64,000 nt of DNA from XYD12-FULL-36-8 sp041739035 (GTDB lineage Bacteria > Bacteroidota > Ignavibacteria > Ignavibacteriales > Ignavibacteriaceae): NCBI GenBank assembly GCA_041739035.1, contig JBGSOQ010000455.1:1-64000 (forward strand), in the 5' to 3' direction. Position numbers and translations under genes: made by a program. Below, one piece after another: positions 35,663 to 44,236 of this stretch. Numbering within the stretch: position 1 is the stretch's first letter; every line of letters begins with the position of its first letter. The notes under the pieces are model-generated. The model saw nothing but the letters and a program-made list of their open reading frames with translations. It did not search any database and had not been told where the DNA came from.

Positions 35663-36094
35663 TCATACCTCTACCAATTCTTTTTCAACTTTTGGGGCAG
35701 CTTTAGTTTTATTAAAAGATGGAGGAAGCACTTTTGGTTTTTCCCACTCAAGATCACCTTTGCGCCATTCGTAAGCCATTCCCAAACCTAAAAGCACTAA
35801 AAATATTCCACCGATTAAAAATCCAGTTAATCCAAAGTCTTTGTAAACCAAAGCCCATGGAATTAGAAGAACTACTTCCACATCAAAGATTAAAAAGATA
35901 AGAGCAACAACGTAAAATCTGATATTAAATTTAATCCAAGGTGAGCCTTCGGGATTTTCACCGCATTCATAAGTTTTAAGTTTCTCGTGGGTTGGTCTTG
36001 CGGGACGAATGAGTTTTGCGAAATAGACAATACCAACAACAAATATGATTGCCATTAGTATAAAAATGAAAGCTTTTCCGAATTCTGTCAGCAT
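35663..36094 (-). CDS. nuoA: NADH-quinone oxidoreductase subunit A
   Basis: Small membrane subunit of complex I at the start of the operon. Three helices are seen; the loop after the first includes YECGENPEGSPWIKFNIRFY, the conserved cysteine loop, and FLIFDVEVVLLIPWAL follows. The ATG at 36094 gives 143 residues and begins LTEFGKAFIFILMAIIF, which fits the family. The frame is open further to a TTG at 36145, adding 17 polar residues; I consider this less likely. The C-terminal tail (KPKVLPPSFNKTKAAPKVEK) is charged. Confidence 0.92.
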   Translation of the reverse strand: MLTEFGKAFIFILMAIIFVVGIVYFAKLIRPARPTHEKLKTYECGENPEGSPWIKFNIRFYVVALIFLIFDVEVVLLIPWALVYKDFGLTGFLIGGIFLVLLGLGMAYEWRKGDLEWEKPKVLPPSFNKTKAAPKVEKELVEV

Positions 36095-36317
36095 ACTTTT
36101 AAAAAATTTTGAACCAAAATTACCATTGCTACGTTGGAATGTCAAGAATTCTTAATAAAAACATTTGAGACAATAAAATTTGAACAACAATAAATTAGGA
36201 TGATGTAATATATACTTCAATAAGATCTTAAATAATTGTTTGGGCTAATGCCCTTATTTTTTTTGCTTCGCTTTAAATCCCCGAGCTGAAGAAGTTGTGT
36301 TATAATTATAACCAACG

Positions 36318-36385
36318 TTACACTGAGCGAATTCGAAGTGTGAATTTATTTTAAAATGCCTGTCTTCGTCTTCGCTCAGACTGAC
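36318..36385. repeat. Palindromic CACTGAGCGA repeat in the nuoA-alr spacer
   Basis: CACTGAGCGA with TTCGAAG (36321-36339) faces CTTCGTCTTCGCTCAGACTG, giving an imperfect inverted repeat. This is a dispersed intergenic type distinct from the CGAAATGAC family. The whole divergent spacer 36095-36618 must hold the nuo and alr promoters, but I see no convincing -35/-10 pair. Confidence 0.5.
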
Positions 36386-36389
36386 GAAT

Positions 36390-36500
36390 TGTATTTTTCA
36401 TACAACCTCTGAATCCTGGGGCTATTATGATGATAAGAATTATCTAAAATCTAATCTTAGAATCGCCTCAACTTTTGGACTGGCAATTCCTATTGAATAA
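36390..36500 (+). pseudogene. Possible remnant of a coding sequence
   Basis: Directly after the palindromic repeat an open frame reads SWGYYDDKNYLKSNLR followed by IASTFGLAIPIE and a stop at 36498-36500. The composition is protein-like, similar to the end of an outer-membrane or secreted protein, but no start codon or ribosome-binding site belongs to it. It may be the 3' scrap of a gene lost when the repeat arrived, or chance. Confidence 0.2.
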
Positions 36501-36618
36501 GTTGGTGAAAACTGCCATTCTTATCTTATAAACTTTATAGCAATATTTTTGATTATTAGTTAACTTTCCGATAGAGTTTTTACTATTTACTAAATTCTCT
36601 CAACCTATATTCTTATTT

Positions 36619-37743
36619 ATGCGTCTTACAAAAGCAATAATTAGTTCAAAAAATCTCAAGAAGAACTTTCTCAACATAAAAAAACAAGTTGGCAAAGCTA
36701 AGGTTATGGCTGTGGTTAAAGCTGATGCGTATGGACATGGAGTGAAAACTGTTGTGGATGCTTTGAATTCTTTAGGCAAACAAAAACCCGAATACTTTGC
36801 AGTTGCAACTCCTGATGAAGGTATTGAGTTAAGACAATTAAAAATCAAACAACCCATTTTAATATTTGATCCGTTGGATAAATTTCAGGTTCAGAAGTTT
36901 TTTGAATTTAATTTAATTCCATCAGTTTTTACACAAGAACATCTTAACATTCTTTTAAAGGAGAAGAAAAGATTAAAATCAAACAAGATGATTTTAGTTC
37001 ACGTAAAAATTGATACAGGAATGAATAGATTGGGTGTTGATTACCAAGGAGCATTTGAGTTTATTAAAAAATTATCTTCGGATAATAATATTTTTAAAAT
37101 TGATGGAATATTTACACACTTTGCAACTTCTGATGAAGCGGGAAGTAAATATGCAAAACTTCAAATTAAAAGATTTGATGAAGTTATAAAATCACTTAAA
37201 GAAAATAATCTAAATTACGGTTTAGCTCACGCAGCAAACAGTGGAGCTATACTTGATTTTCCTGAAGCATATTACGATATGGTTCGTCCGGGAATCTCAC
37301 TTTATGGTTATTATCCTTCGCTTAAAACGTCAGAATCTATTAAATTGTATCCGGTGATGTCATTGGTTTCTAAAGTATCAACTATCAAGAAAATTAATCA
37401 AGGAGAATCTGTTAGTTACAGCAGAAGATATTTTACTAAGCAAGAAACTAAAATTATTTCAGTACCAATCGGTTATGCAGATGGTTTTTCCCGTTCATTA
37501 ACAAATAAAGCTCAGGCTATTATAAAAAATAAAATTTATAATCAGGTTGGAACAGTAACAATGGACAGAATTATGTTTGATGTTGGTAATGATAACATCA
37601 AAGTTGATGATGTTGTTATTTTAATCGGTGAAAAAGGTAAGCTAAAAATTGATGCGTGGGATTGGTCTAAAAAAATAAATACAATCCCTTATGAAGTTAC
37701 TTGCGGTATTAGTAAAAGAGTTCCACGAGTTGTAATAGATTAA
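36619..37743 (+). CDS. alr: Alanine racemase
   Basis: PLP-dependent interconversion of L- and D-alanine for peptidoglycan. The 374 residues carry AVVKADAYGHGV with the PLP lysine Lys34, HVKIDTGMNRLG (about 137-148), the catalytic tyrosine region GESVSYSRRYF, and PIGYADGFSR. The ATG at 36619 leaves a normal N-terminus (RLTKAIISSKNLKKN). The next gene overlaps its stop codon by one base. Confidence 0.96.
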   Translation: MRLTKAIISSKNLKKNFLNIKKQVGKAKVMAVVKADAYGHGVKTVVDALNSLGKQKPEYFAVATPDEGIELRQLKIKQPILIFDPLDKFQVQKFFEFNLIPSVFTQEHLNILLKEKKRLKSNKMILVHVKIDTGMNRLGVDYQGAFEFIKKLSSDNNIFKIDGIFTHFATSDEAGSKYAKLQIKRFDEVIKSLKENNLNYGLAHAANSGAILDFPEAYYDMVRPGISLYGYYPSLKTSESIKLYPVMSLVSKVSTIKKINQGESVSYSRRYFTKQETKIISVPIGYADGFSRSLTNKAQAIIKNKIYNQVGTVTMDRIMFDVGNDNIKVDDVVILIGEKGKLKIDAWDWSKKINTIPYEVTCGISKRVPRVVID

Positions 37744-38606
37744 TGGATTTTATAAAACAATATATTGTTCAAAGTATAAACATTGCCGCCAATAATCTGC
37801 GTTTAAATAATCAGCAGATTGAAGTTGTTGCATTGTTAAAGCAGACTATATCAAAATCAGAAAATCTTAGTGATGATCTGATAAATATGAAAAAGATTAC
37901 AGAACTGTCTTTGTTGGCAATCAGGTTAAATGAGATTTATAATTCCCTTACTCAAAATCCAATTGATCTTCTGAAAATATCAGACCAATTTAAAGAACAT
38001 AGCAGGTATCTAATTAAAGACCTTGGGCACATGCTTGATATTACAACTCCGATTGCGTTTAAATCTTCGATTGAAAAACTTAACAATGCAATAGTCTTTC
38101 CTAAAGAAGAGATTAAAATTGATTTATCAAAACGAATTCCCGATGAAGATCCGTTTATAAAATCTGAAACTGAAGAGATAAAAGAAAAAATTATTTTTAG
38201 TGATGATATTGACAATGAAGATGAAGAAATAATTCAGAAATTTGAACCAACGATACTTGGACCTATAAAACCGTTGGATAATCTTCTAAAGAAAATATCT
38301 AATAATGAAATTGATCATGAAGAGCTAATTAAGTTTGCTCAAATTATGGAAGACAATGCAGTTTTATCTCGTAAAATTGGATTTGAAATTCTATCCGGAA
38401 TGCATCGTATAGTTTCTAAAGCATTAATATTAATTAAAAACAGAGAGTTGATGCCGGGAAAAGAGGTTATAGAAAATTTACGTGCTTGTTTAATTGTTAT
38501 CGTTGCTGTTGTGCGCGGCAAAGATGTAGATATAAATAATTATTTAAACAAAGCCGAAGACTTTGGAAATAAATTAGCAACAATAAAAAGTAAGGAATCT
38601 TATTGA
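37743..38606 (+). CDS. Unknown helical protein between alr and manC
   Basis: I do not recognise this 287-residue protein. It has no signal peptide, membrane segment or known motif. Predicted by eye to be mainly helical, it has an N-terminal half rich in leucine and isoleucine (IEVVALLKQTISKSENLSDD) and an acidic middle (about 140-160, SDDIDNEDEEIIQKFE). The C-terminal half contains GFEILSGMHRIVSKALILIK. The start codon overlaps the alr stop (TAATG) and its stop overlaps the guanylyltransferase start (ATGA), so it is probably translated with them. A cytoplasmic adaptor or regulator is possible; nothing more can be said. Confidence 0.8.
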   Translation: MDFIKQYIVQSINIAANNLRLNNQQIEVVALLKQTISKSENLSDDLINMKKITELSLLAIRLNEIYNSLTQNPIDLLKISDQFKEHSRYLIKDLGHMLDITTPIAFKSSIEKLNNAIVFPKEEIKIDLSKRIPDEDPFIKSETEEIKEKIIFSDDIDNEDEEIIQKFEPTILGPIKPLDNLLKKISNNEIDHEELIKFAQIMEDNAVLSRKIGFEILSGMHRIVSKALILIKNRELMPGKEVIENLRACLIVIVAVVRGKDVDINNYLNKAEDFGNKLATIKSKESY

Positions 38607-39673
38607 TGAAATTATATGCAGTAATAATGGCGGGTGGGGTTGGTTCACGCTTTTGGCCGAGAAGCAAGAAAAAAACTCCTAAACAATTGTTAAAAATATT
38701 CGGCGAACATACAATGATTGAGGCTACGGTTAATCGATTATCAGGTTTGATAGAAAAAGAAAATATATATGTTATTACAAATGAAGTGCAGAGACCAGAA
38801 GTAATAAATCAATTGCCTGATGTGCCGGCAGAGAATATTATAGAAGAGCCATTTGGAAGAAATACTGCCGCTTGTATTGGATTGGCATCGATAATTATTA
38901 AAGCTAAAGATCCGGATGCAATAACAATTGTACTTCCCGCAGATCATATTATAAGAGATGAAGATAAGTTTAAAAAAGTTTTAGCAAGTGCATCAAAATA
39001 TGCTAATGAATCCAAGGGATTGGTTACGATTGGAATTACTCCAACCAGACCTGAAACAGGATACGGATATATTCAAATTAATGATAAAGAGGTTGCCGAA
39101 AATATTTTTCCTGTTTACACTTTTGCTGAAAAACCAAACTATGCAACTGCGTTAAGATTTGTTGAAAGCGGAGATTTTCTTTGGAACAGCGGTATGTTTA
39201 TCTGGCGCACAGATGTTATTCTCGATGAAATAAAAAATCTTATGCCAGATTTATATGAAGGGTTAGTAGCGATAGAGAAAAGTTTAACAAGTCCAAATTT
39301 TAAAGAGGAACTTAAAACTGTTTATGCTCAGTTAAAAAAGATATCCATTGATTATGGTATTATGGAAAAATCATCTAAAGTTTTTCTTACAAAAGGTTCT
39401 TTTAACTGGAGCGATGTTGGAAGCTGGGAGGAAGTATATCAGCTATCAGAAAAAAATGAAAATGGAAACGCGGCCATTGGAAAAGTTTATACAAATATGG
39501 TTTCGGATTCATATATCTATTCTCCGGACAAAGTTACTGCAGTCATTGGTCTGGATAATGTTATTGTAATAAATCATCACGATACAGTTTTAATTTGCAG
39601 AAGAGATAAAGCTCAGGATGTTAAGGAAATTGTAGATTATTTAAAGATGAATAAAATGGATGAATATTTATAG
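38603..39673 (+). CDS. manC: Mannose-1-phosphate guanylyltransferase
   Basis: Makes GDP-mannose from mannose-1-phosphate and GTP for polysaccharide and glycoprotein synthesis. The 356 residues start with AVIMAGGVGSRFWPRSKKK, the nucleotide-binding loop, followed by TPKQLL (25-30), EEPFGRNTAACIGLA, VLPADHII and FAEKPNYATA. The C-terminal isomerase domain of bifunctional enzymes is absent, so it is the single-function type. It overlaps the unknown gene upstream by 4 nt. Confidence 0.93.
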   Translation: MMKLYAVIMAGGVGSRFWPRSKKKTPKQLLKIFGEHTMIEATVNRLSGLIEKENIYVITNEVQRPEVINQLPDVPAENIIEEPFGRNTAACIGLASIIIKAKDPDAITIVLPADHIIRDEDKFKKVLASASKYANESKGLVTIGITPTRPETGYGYIQINDKEVAENIFPVYTFAEKPNYATALRFVESGDFLWNSGMFIWRTDVILDEIKNLMPDLYEGLVAIEKSLTSPNFKEELKTVYAQLKKISIDYGIMEKSSKVFLTKGSFNWSDVGSWEEVYQLSEKNENGNAAIGKVYTNMVSDSYIYSPDKVTAVIGLDNVIVINHHDTVLICRRDKAQDVKEIVDYLKMNKMDEYL

Positions 39674-39794
39674 TTCATTCGGAAATCAATTTATAAGATA
39701 ATATTTTTGATGTGAAATTATTTATTCATTTTAGTTTAGCCATCTTTTGTTTGAGTATCCAAAACCTTTGTAATCGATATTAAGAGGAATAAGA

Positions 39795-40556
39795 TTGTTT
39801 ATTATAAATTCTCCCGTCGTTGAGACAAAACAAGTTCACGAAAATATTTTTATCCAGAAAATTCACTCACCCGAAATTGCCAGATTAATTAAACCAGGAC
39901 AATTTTTAAACATTCGTGTTTCTGAAAATACTTTTCCACTGCTGCGCAGACCATTTAGCATTTGCGATGTTGAAGATGAAAATATTTTTTTAATGTTCAA
40001 TATTTTAGGCGAGGGAACAAGAATATTATCTCATAAACACAAAGGAGATTTAATTGATATTCTTGGTCCGCTCGGAAACGGGTTTAATCTTGATGGAAAT
40101 CATAAAACTGCGATTATAGTTGCAGGTGGATTAGGGGCAGCACCATTTCCTTACTTGACCAGAGAAATAAAAAATAAAAAAAGTATAATGTCTTTCGTTG
40201 GCGGAAGAGCAAAGCAAGATGTAATTTCTTACGGCATGGAAAACTTGATTTTATCATCCGATGACGGTTCGATTGGTTATAAGGGTAATGTTGTTCAATC
40301 ATTAGAAAATAACTTAGATAATATTGATATAGCTTCTTCAAAAGTATTTGCCTGCGGACCTAATGCAATGTTAAGAGTGTTAAAAGATTTTTGCCTTAAA
40401 CACAATCTTGATTGTGAAGTTTCCACGGAATGTGCAATGGCTTGTGGATTTGGAATTTGCCAGGGATGTCCAATTGAATCAACATCTAATTCAGATAAAT
40501 ATCTTTTAGTTTGTAAAGATGGGCCTGTCTTTAATGTAAAGGATGTTGTGATATGA
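39795..40556 (+). CDS. pyrK: Dihydroorotate dehydrogenase electron-transfer subunit PyrK
   Basis: FAD- and [2Fe-2S]-containing subunit that lets class 1B dihydroorotate dehydrogenase use NAD. A ferredoxin-reductase fold is seen: RRPFSICDVE (about 52-61, FAD), IVAGGLGAAPFP (NAD) and a C-terminal cysteine set in CAMACGFGICQGCP plus a final cysteine in LLVCKDGPVF. The start is TTG at 39795, with AGAGGAATAAG just before it; no ATG fits better. It overlaps pyrD by 4 nt. Confidence 0.92.
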   Translation: MFIINSPVVETKQVHENIFIQKIHSPEIARLIKPGQFLNIRVSENTFPLLRRPFSICDVEDENIFLMFNILGEGTRILSHKHKGDLIDILGPLGNGFNLDGNHKTAIIVAGGLGAAPFPYLTREIKNKKSIMSFVGGRAKQDVISYGMENLILSSDDGSIGYKGNVVQSLENNLDNIDIASSKVFACGPNAMLRVLKDFCLKHNLDCEVSTECAMACGFGICQGCPIESTSNSDKYLLVCKDGPVFNVKDVVI

Positions 40557-41470
40557 GCAAAGTTGATTTATCAATTAAGATTGGCTCATTGCAACTTCGC
40601 AATCCAATTATGCTGGCATCTGGAACGGTTGGTTATGGAAATGAAATATCAGAATTCTCAGATTTAAATAAACTCGGCGCAATTGTTACAAAATCCTTAA
40701 GCTTAAAACCGAGGAAAGGAAATCCACCGCAGCGAATTGTTGAAACACCAGCGGGAATGTTAAACGCAATCGGCTTGGCTAATGTTGGTGTTGAAGAATT
40801 TCTAAAAGAAAAAATTCCGTTTATTAAAAAGTTTGATGTACCATTAATTTGTAATATTGCCGCAAGTACGATTGAAGAATATGTAGAGTGTACAAGAATT
40901 CTGGATTCTGAAGAAACCATAAAAGCATTTGAGATAAATGTATCCTGTCCAAATGTTAAAGATGGCGGATTACAATTTGGTAATGATAAAAATGCGGTTG
41001 GAAATGTCACAGCGAAGGTTCGTGCTGTAACAAACAAACCTTTGATAATTAAATTATCACCAAATGTTTCTTACATTTCAGAGTTTGCACAGGTTGTTAA
41101 AGACGAGGGTGGGGATGCAGTTTCCGCTATTAATACCTTAGTTGGAACGGCATTTAATATCTTTACAAGAAAACCAAAGATATTTAATATTAATGGCGGA
41201 CTTTCAGGTCCGGCAATAAAACCGGTTGCTCTTGCAAAAGTTTTGGAGATATCACGAAAGGTTGATATACCTGTTATTGGCATTGGCGGAATTATGAATT
41301 GGAAAGATATAATTGAATTTATGATTGTAGGTTCTTCCGCAGTTCAAATTGGTACTTTAAATTTTATCGATCCGACTGCACCTGAAAAAATGATTAAAGA
41401 ACTTGAAGATTATTGTATTGCGAATAAAGTTGAAAGATTATCAGATTTAACGGCATCGTATATTATCTAA
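40553..41470 (+). CDS. pyrD: Dihydroorotate dehydrogenase, class 1B catalytic subunit
   Basis: FMN enzyme that oxidises dihydroorotate to orotate in pyrimidine synthesis. The 305 residues contain NPIMLASGTVGYG (17-29), LKPRKGNPPQRIVETPAGML (51-70), the catalytic Cys132 in EINVSCPN, and GIGGIMNW for phosphate binding. Cysteine in place of serine at the base position marks class 1. The partner PyrK overlaps upstream, so this should form the NAD-linked heterotetramer. Confidence 0.95.
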   Translation: MSKVDLSIKIGSLQLRNPIMLASGTVGYGNEISEFSDLNKLGAIVTKSLSLKPRKGNPPQRIVETPAGMLNAIGLANVGVEEFLKEKIPFIKKFDVPLICNIAASTIEEYVECTRILDSEETIKAFEINVSCPNVKDGGLQFGNDKNAVGNVTAKVRAVTNKPLIIKLSPNVSYISEFAQVVKDEGGDAVSAINTLVGTAFNIFTRKPKIFNINGGLSGPAIKPVALAKVLEISRKVDIPVIGIGGIMNWKDIIEFMIVGSSAVQIGTLNFIDPTAPEKMIKELEDYCIANKVERLSDLTASYII

Positions 41471-41471
41471 A

Positions 41472-42734
41472 ATGAATATACAAGAATCTTTAAATAAGTT
41501 GTTTGCACTTCATACTTTCGGAGTTAAACTCGGCTTAGAGAATATTCAAAAGTTTTTAAATCAAATTGGTAATCCACAAAAAAAATTAAAAACGATTCAT
41601 GTTGCAGGATCCAATGGAAAGGGAAGTACATCTTCATTTATTGCAAGTATCTTAATGGAAAATGGATACAAAGTTGGATTATATACATCTCCTCATTTTG
41701 TAAAATTTAATGAAAGAATTACTGTTGATGGTAAATACATACCTGATGGCTTCATCGCAAATTTTATAGATAAGTATCAAAAACACATTGATGAGTTGGG
41801 CTTAACATTTTTTGAAGTAACCACTGCAATGGCATTTGAGTATTTTGTTTTTGCTGATGTTGATTATGCTGTTATAGAGACGGGTTTGGGCGGAAGACTT
41901 GATGCAACAAATGTTTTAAATCCTCTTGCTTGTCTAATCACATCAATTAGCCTAGAGCACACTGCCATTCTTGGTGATAAGCTAGAGCAAATTGCTTACG
42001 AAAAAAGTGAGATCATAAAAAAAGATTCAAAAACTTTTATCGGATTATTACCTGAAGAGGCAATAAAAGTTATTGAGAAAAAATGTAAATCAGTAAAATC
42101 TCCTCTGTTTTGTTTAGAAGAGTATATCATTGAAAAGAATGATAACGTACAACTTTACACAGAAGAATTAGAATTTGATGAGTGGGAAGTACCTCTGATT
42201 GGCAAACATCAAAAGTATAATGCTGCATTAGCATCTCTTTGTGCTGCTAAAACATTTGATATCGATGATCCCGCTGTTATAACGCGCGGAATAAAAAATG
42301 TTGTAAGTAATACAAAGCTGCAGGGCAGGTACGAAATTATTTCTGATAAACCACGCATCATTCTTGATTCAGCTCATAATCCTGAAGGAATTAGTTGTTT
42401 AATTAATCAATTCAATAAAGAAAAAAATAATTACAAAGAATCTTCATTATTATTTGGTGCAATGAGAGATAAAAATATTGATGAGATGCTATTATTATTG
42501 AAAGATAGCTTTACTAATATTTACTTTTGTGAGATTAATTATGAACGAGCCGCAAGCATTGGTTTATTAACTGAGCGCGCTGAAAAACATGGTATTCAAT
42601 TCTCAGTTATTAAAAACCTGGACAAATTTATCAAAGAACAATTAAACCAGGACAAGGATAGCTGTCTGGTTATAGCCGGAAGTATGTATTTATTGGGCGA
42701 AATAAAATCAATTTTACCTGAAATTAAATCTTGA
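41472..42734 (+). CDS. folC: Folylpolyglutamate/dihydrofolate synthase
   Basis: ATP-dependent ligase adding glutamate to dihydropteroate and folates. The 420 residues contain the P-loop GSNGKGSTSS (46-55), TSPHFVKFNERI, ETGLGGRLDATN, and DSAHNPEG near residue 300 of the C-terminal domain. It begins 1 nt after pyrD and has a Mur-ligase-like layout. Whether both activities are present cannot be read from sequence. Confidence 0.93.
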   Translation: MNIQESLNKLFALHTFGVKLGLENIQKFLNQIGNPQKKLKTIHVAGSNGKGSTSSFIASILMENGYKVGLYTSPHFVKFNERITVDGKYIPDGFIANFIDKYQKHIDELGLTFFEVTTAMAFEYFVFADVDYAVIETGLGGRLDATNVLNPLACLITSISLEHTAILGDKLEQIAYEKSEIIKKDSKTFIGLLPEEAIKVIEKKCKSVKSPLFCLEEYIIEKNDNVQLYTEELEFDEWEVPLIGKHQKYNAALASLCAAKTFDIDDPAVITRGIKNVVSNTKLQGRYEIISDKPRIILDSAHNPEGISCLINQFNKEKNNYKESSLLFGAMRDKNIDEMLLLLKDSFTNIYFCEINYERAASIGLLTERAEKHGIQFSVIKNLDKFIKEQLNQDKDSCLVIAGSMYLLGEIKSILPEIKS

Positions 42735-42883
42735 CAATATAAATGGATGTACGTAAGTTTGAATGAGACCTCGAGTTCCTTTCGTACAAATTAAGAAATA
42801 CCACGAGAGCTTATCAGGATTTAACCAATTTGAGAACAATTTTAATCGAAACAATTCAACAAACAAAATAATAGGTACCCCAA

Positions 42884-44137
42884 ATGCCGATGGACATTTC
42901 TGAACTCAAATCAAAGAAGATTGTAGAATTAAATGAACTTGCAAAAGATCTAAATATTGCCGGTTACAGCGATCTAAGAAAGCAAGAATTAATCTTCAAG
43001 ATATTAGAAGCTCAGAGCGTTAAAGATGGATTAACTTTTTCTAAGGGAGTTTTAGAAGTGCTTCCTGATGGATACGGATTTTTACGATCTGCAGATTATA
43101 ATTACTTGCCTTCACCGGATGATATTTATGTTTCGCCATCGCAAATTAAAAAATTTAGCCTTAGAACCGGTGATTTTGTAAGCGGTCAGGTAAGACCTCC
43201 AAAGGAAGGCGAAAGATTTTTTGCTTTACTTAGAGTTGAGGCTGTAAATGGTCTTTCACCTGAACATATAAGAAACCGTACTTTATTTGATAACCTTACC
43301 CCAGTTTACCCAACAAAGAAAATATTGCTTGAAACCGTACCCGGAGAATATTCAACACGTATTATGGATATGCTTGCACCGATTGGTAAAGGACAGAGAG
43401 GATTGATTGTATCACCTCCTAAAAGCGGTAAAACGGTTTTACTCCAAAAAATTGCAAACTCAATTACTCGTAATCATCCTGAAGTAAAACTTTTAATACT
43501 GCTGATAGATGAGAGACCTGAAGAAGTAACTGATATGGAGCGTTCTGTAAAGGCTGAAGTTATTAGTTCCACTTTTGATGAGCCAGCAGACCGACACGTT
43601 CAGGTTGCAGATATGGTTATTGAAAAAGCTAAAAGACTTGTTGAAGCAAAAGAAGATGTTGTAATTCTTTTGGATAGTATTACAAGATTAGCACGTGCAC
43701 ACAACATTGTAGTTCCTCATAGCGGTAGAATTCTTTCCGGCGGTGTGGATTCAAATGCACTGCACAAACCAAAAAGATTTTTTGGTGCTGCAAGAAATAC
43801 TGAAGACGGCGGAAGTTTAACTATTATTGCAACTGCCCTGATTGATACCGGCAGCCGTATGGATGATGTTATCTTTGAAGAGTTCAAGGGTACAGGTAAC
43901 ATGGAACTTGTTCTTAATAGAGATTTAAGTGATAGAAGAATGTTCCCAGCAATTGATGTGAATCGTTCCGGAACAAGAAGAGAAGATTTGTTGATGAAAG
44001 AAGACGATCTTGCAAAAGTATGGATACTTAGAAAAATACTTAGCGATTTTAGTCCTGTGGAAGCAATGGAATTTTTATTAGATAAAGTTAGGGGAACCAA
44101 GAACAATAAAGAGTTCTTAAACAATATGAACAGCTAA
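42884..44137 (+). CDS. rho: Transcription termination factor Rho
   Basis: Hexameric RNA helicase that ends transcription. The 417 residues have an N-terminal Rho-N/SAP-like region (DISELKSKKIVELNELAKDL), an OB-type RNA-binding domain (VLEVLPDGYGFLRSADYNYL), P-loop PPKSGKT (178-184), LLIDERPEEVTDM, and DSITRLARAHN. ATG at 42884 and ATG at 42890 are both possible. The preceding 149 nt form an untranslated leader that might hold autoregulation, but no structure is convincing. Confidence 0.97.
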   Translation: MPMDISELKSKKIVELNELAKDLNIAGYSDLRKQELIFKILEAQSVKDGLTFSKGVLEVLPDGYGFLRSADYNYLPSPDDIYVSPSQIKKFSLRTGDFVSGQVRPPKEGERFFALLRVEAVNGLSPEHIRNRTLFDNLTPVYPTKKILLETVPGEYSTRIMDMLAPIGKGQRGLIVSPPKSGKTVLLQKIANSITRNHPEVKLLILLIDERPEEVTDMERSVKAEVISSTFDEPADRHVQVADMVIEKAKRLVEAKEDVVILLDSITRLARAHNIVVPHSGRILSGGVDSNALHKPKRFFGAARNTEDGGSLTIIATALIDTGSRMDDVIFEEFKGTGNMELVLNRDLSDRRMFPAIDVNRSGTRREDLLMKEDDLAKVWILRKILSDFSPVEAMEFLLDKVRGTKNNKEFLNNMNS

Positions 44138-44236
44138 TACTGGATATTAATATTTATTAAAGCAGGGTAATTCTTTTTCCGGGTTAATTAAACTGATTGA
44201 ATTTTATCTAAACTATTAAAAAGTTTGAGCTAAAAA

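Noticed and set aside
36095..36145. TTG start for nuoA adding 17 residues
   Set aside because: The polar extension is not typical and an ATG at 36094 gives a normal first helix.
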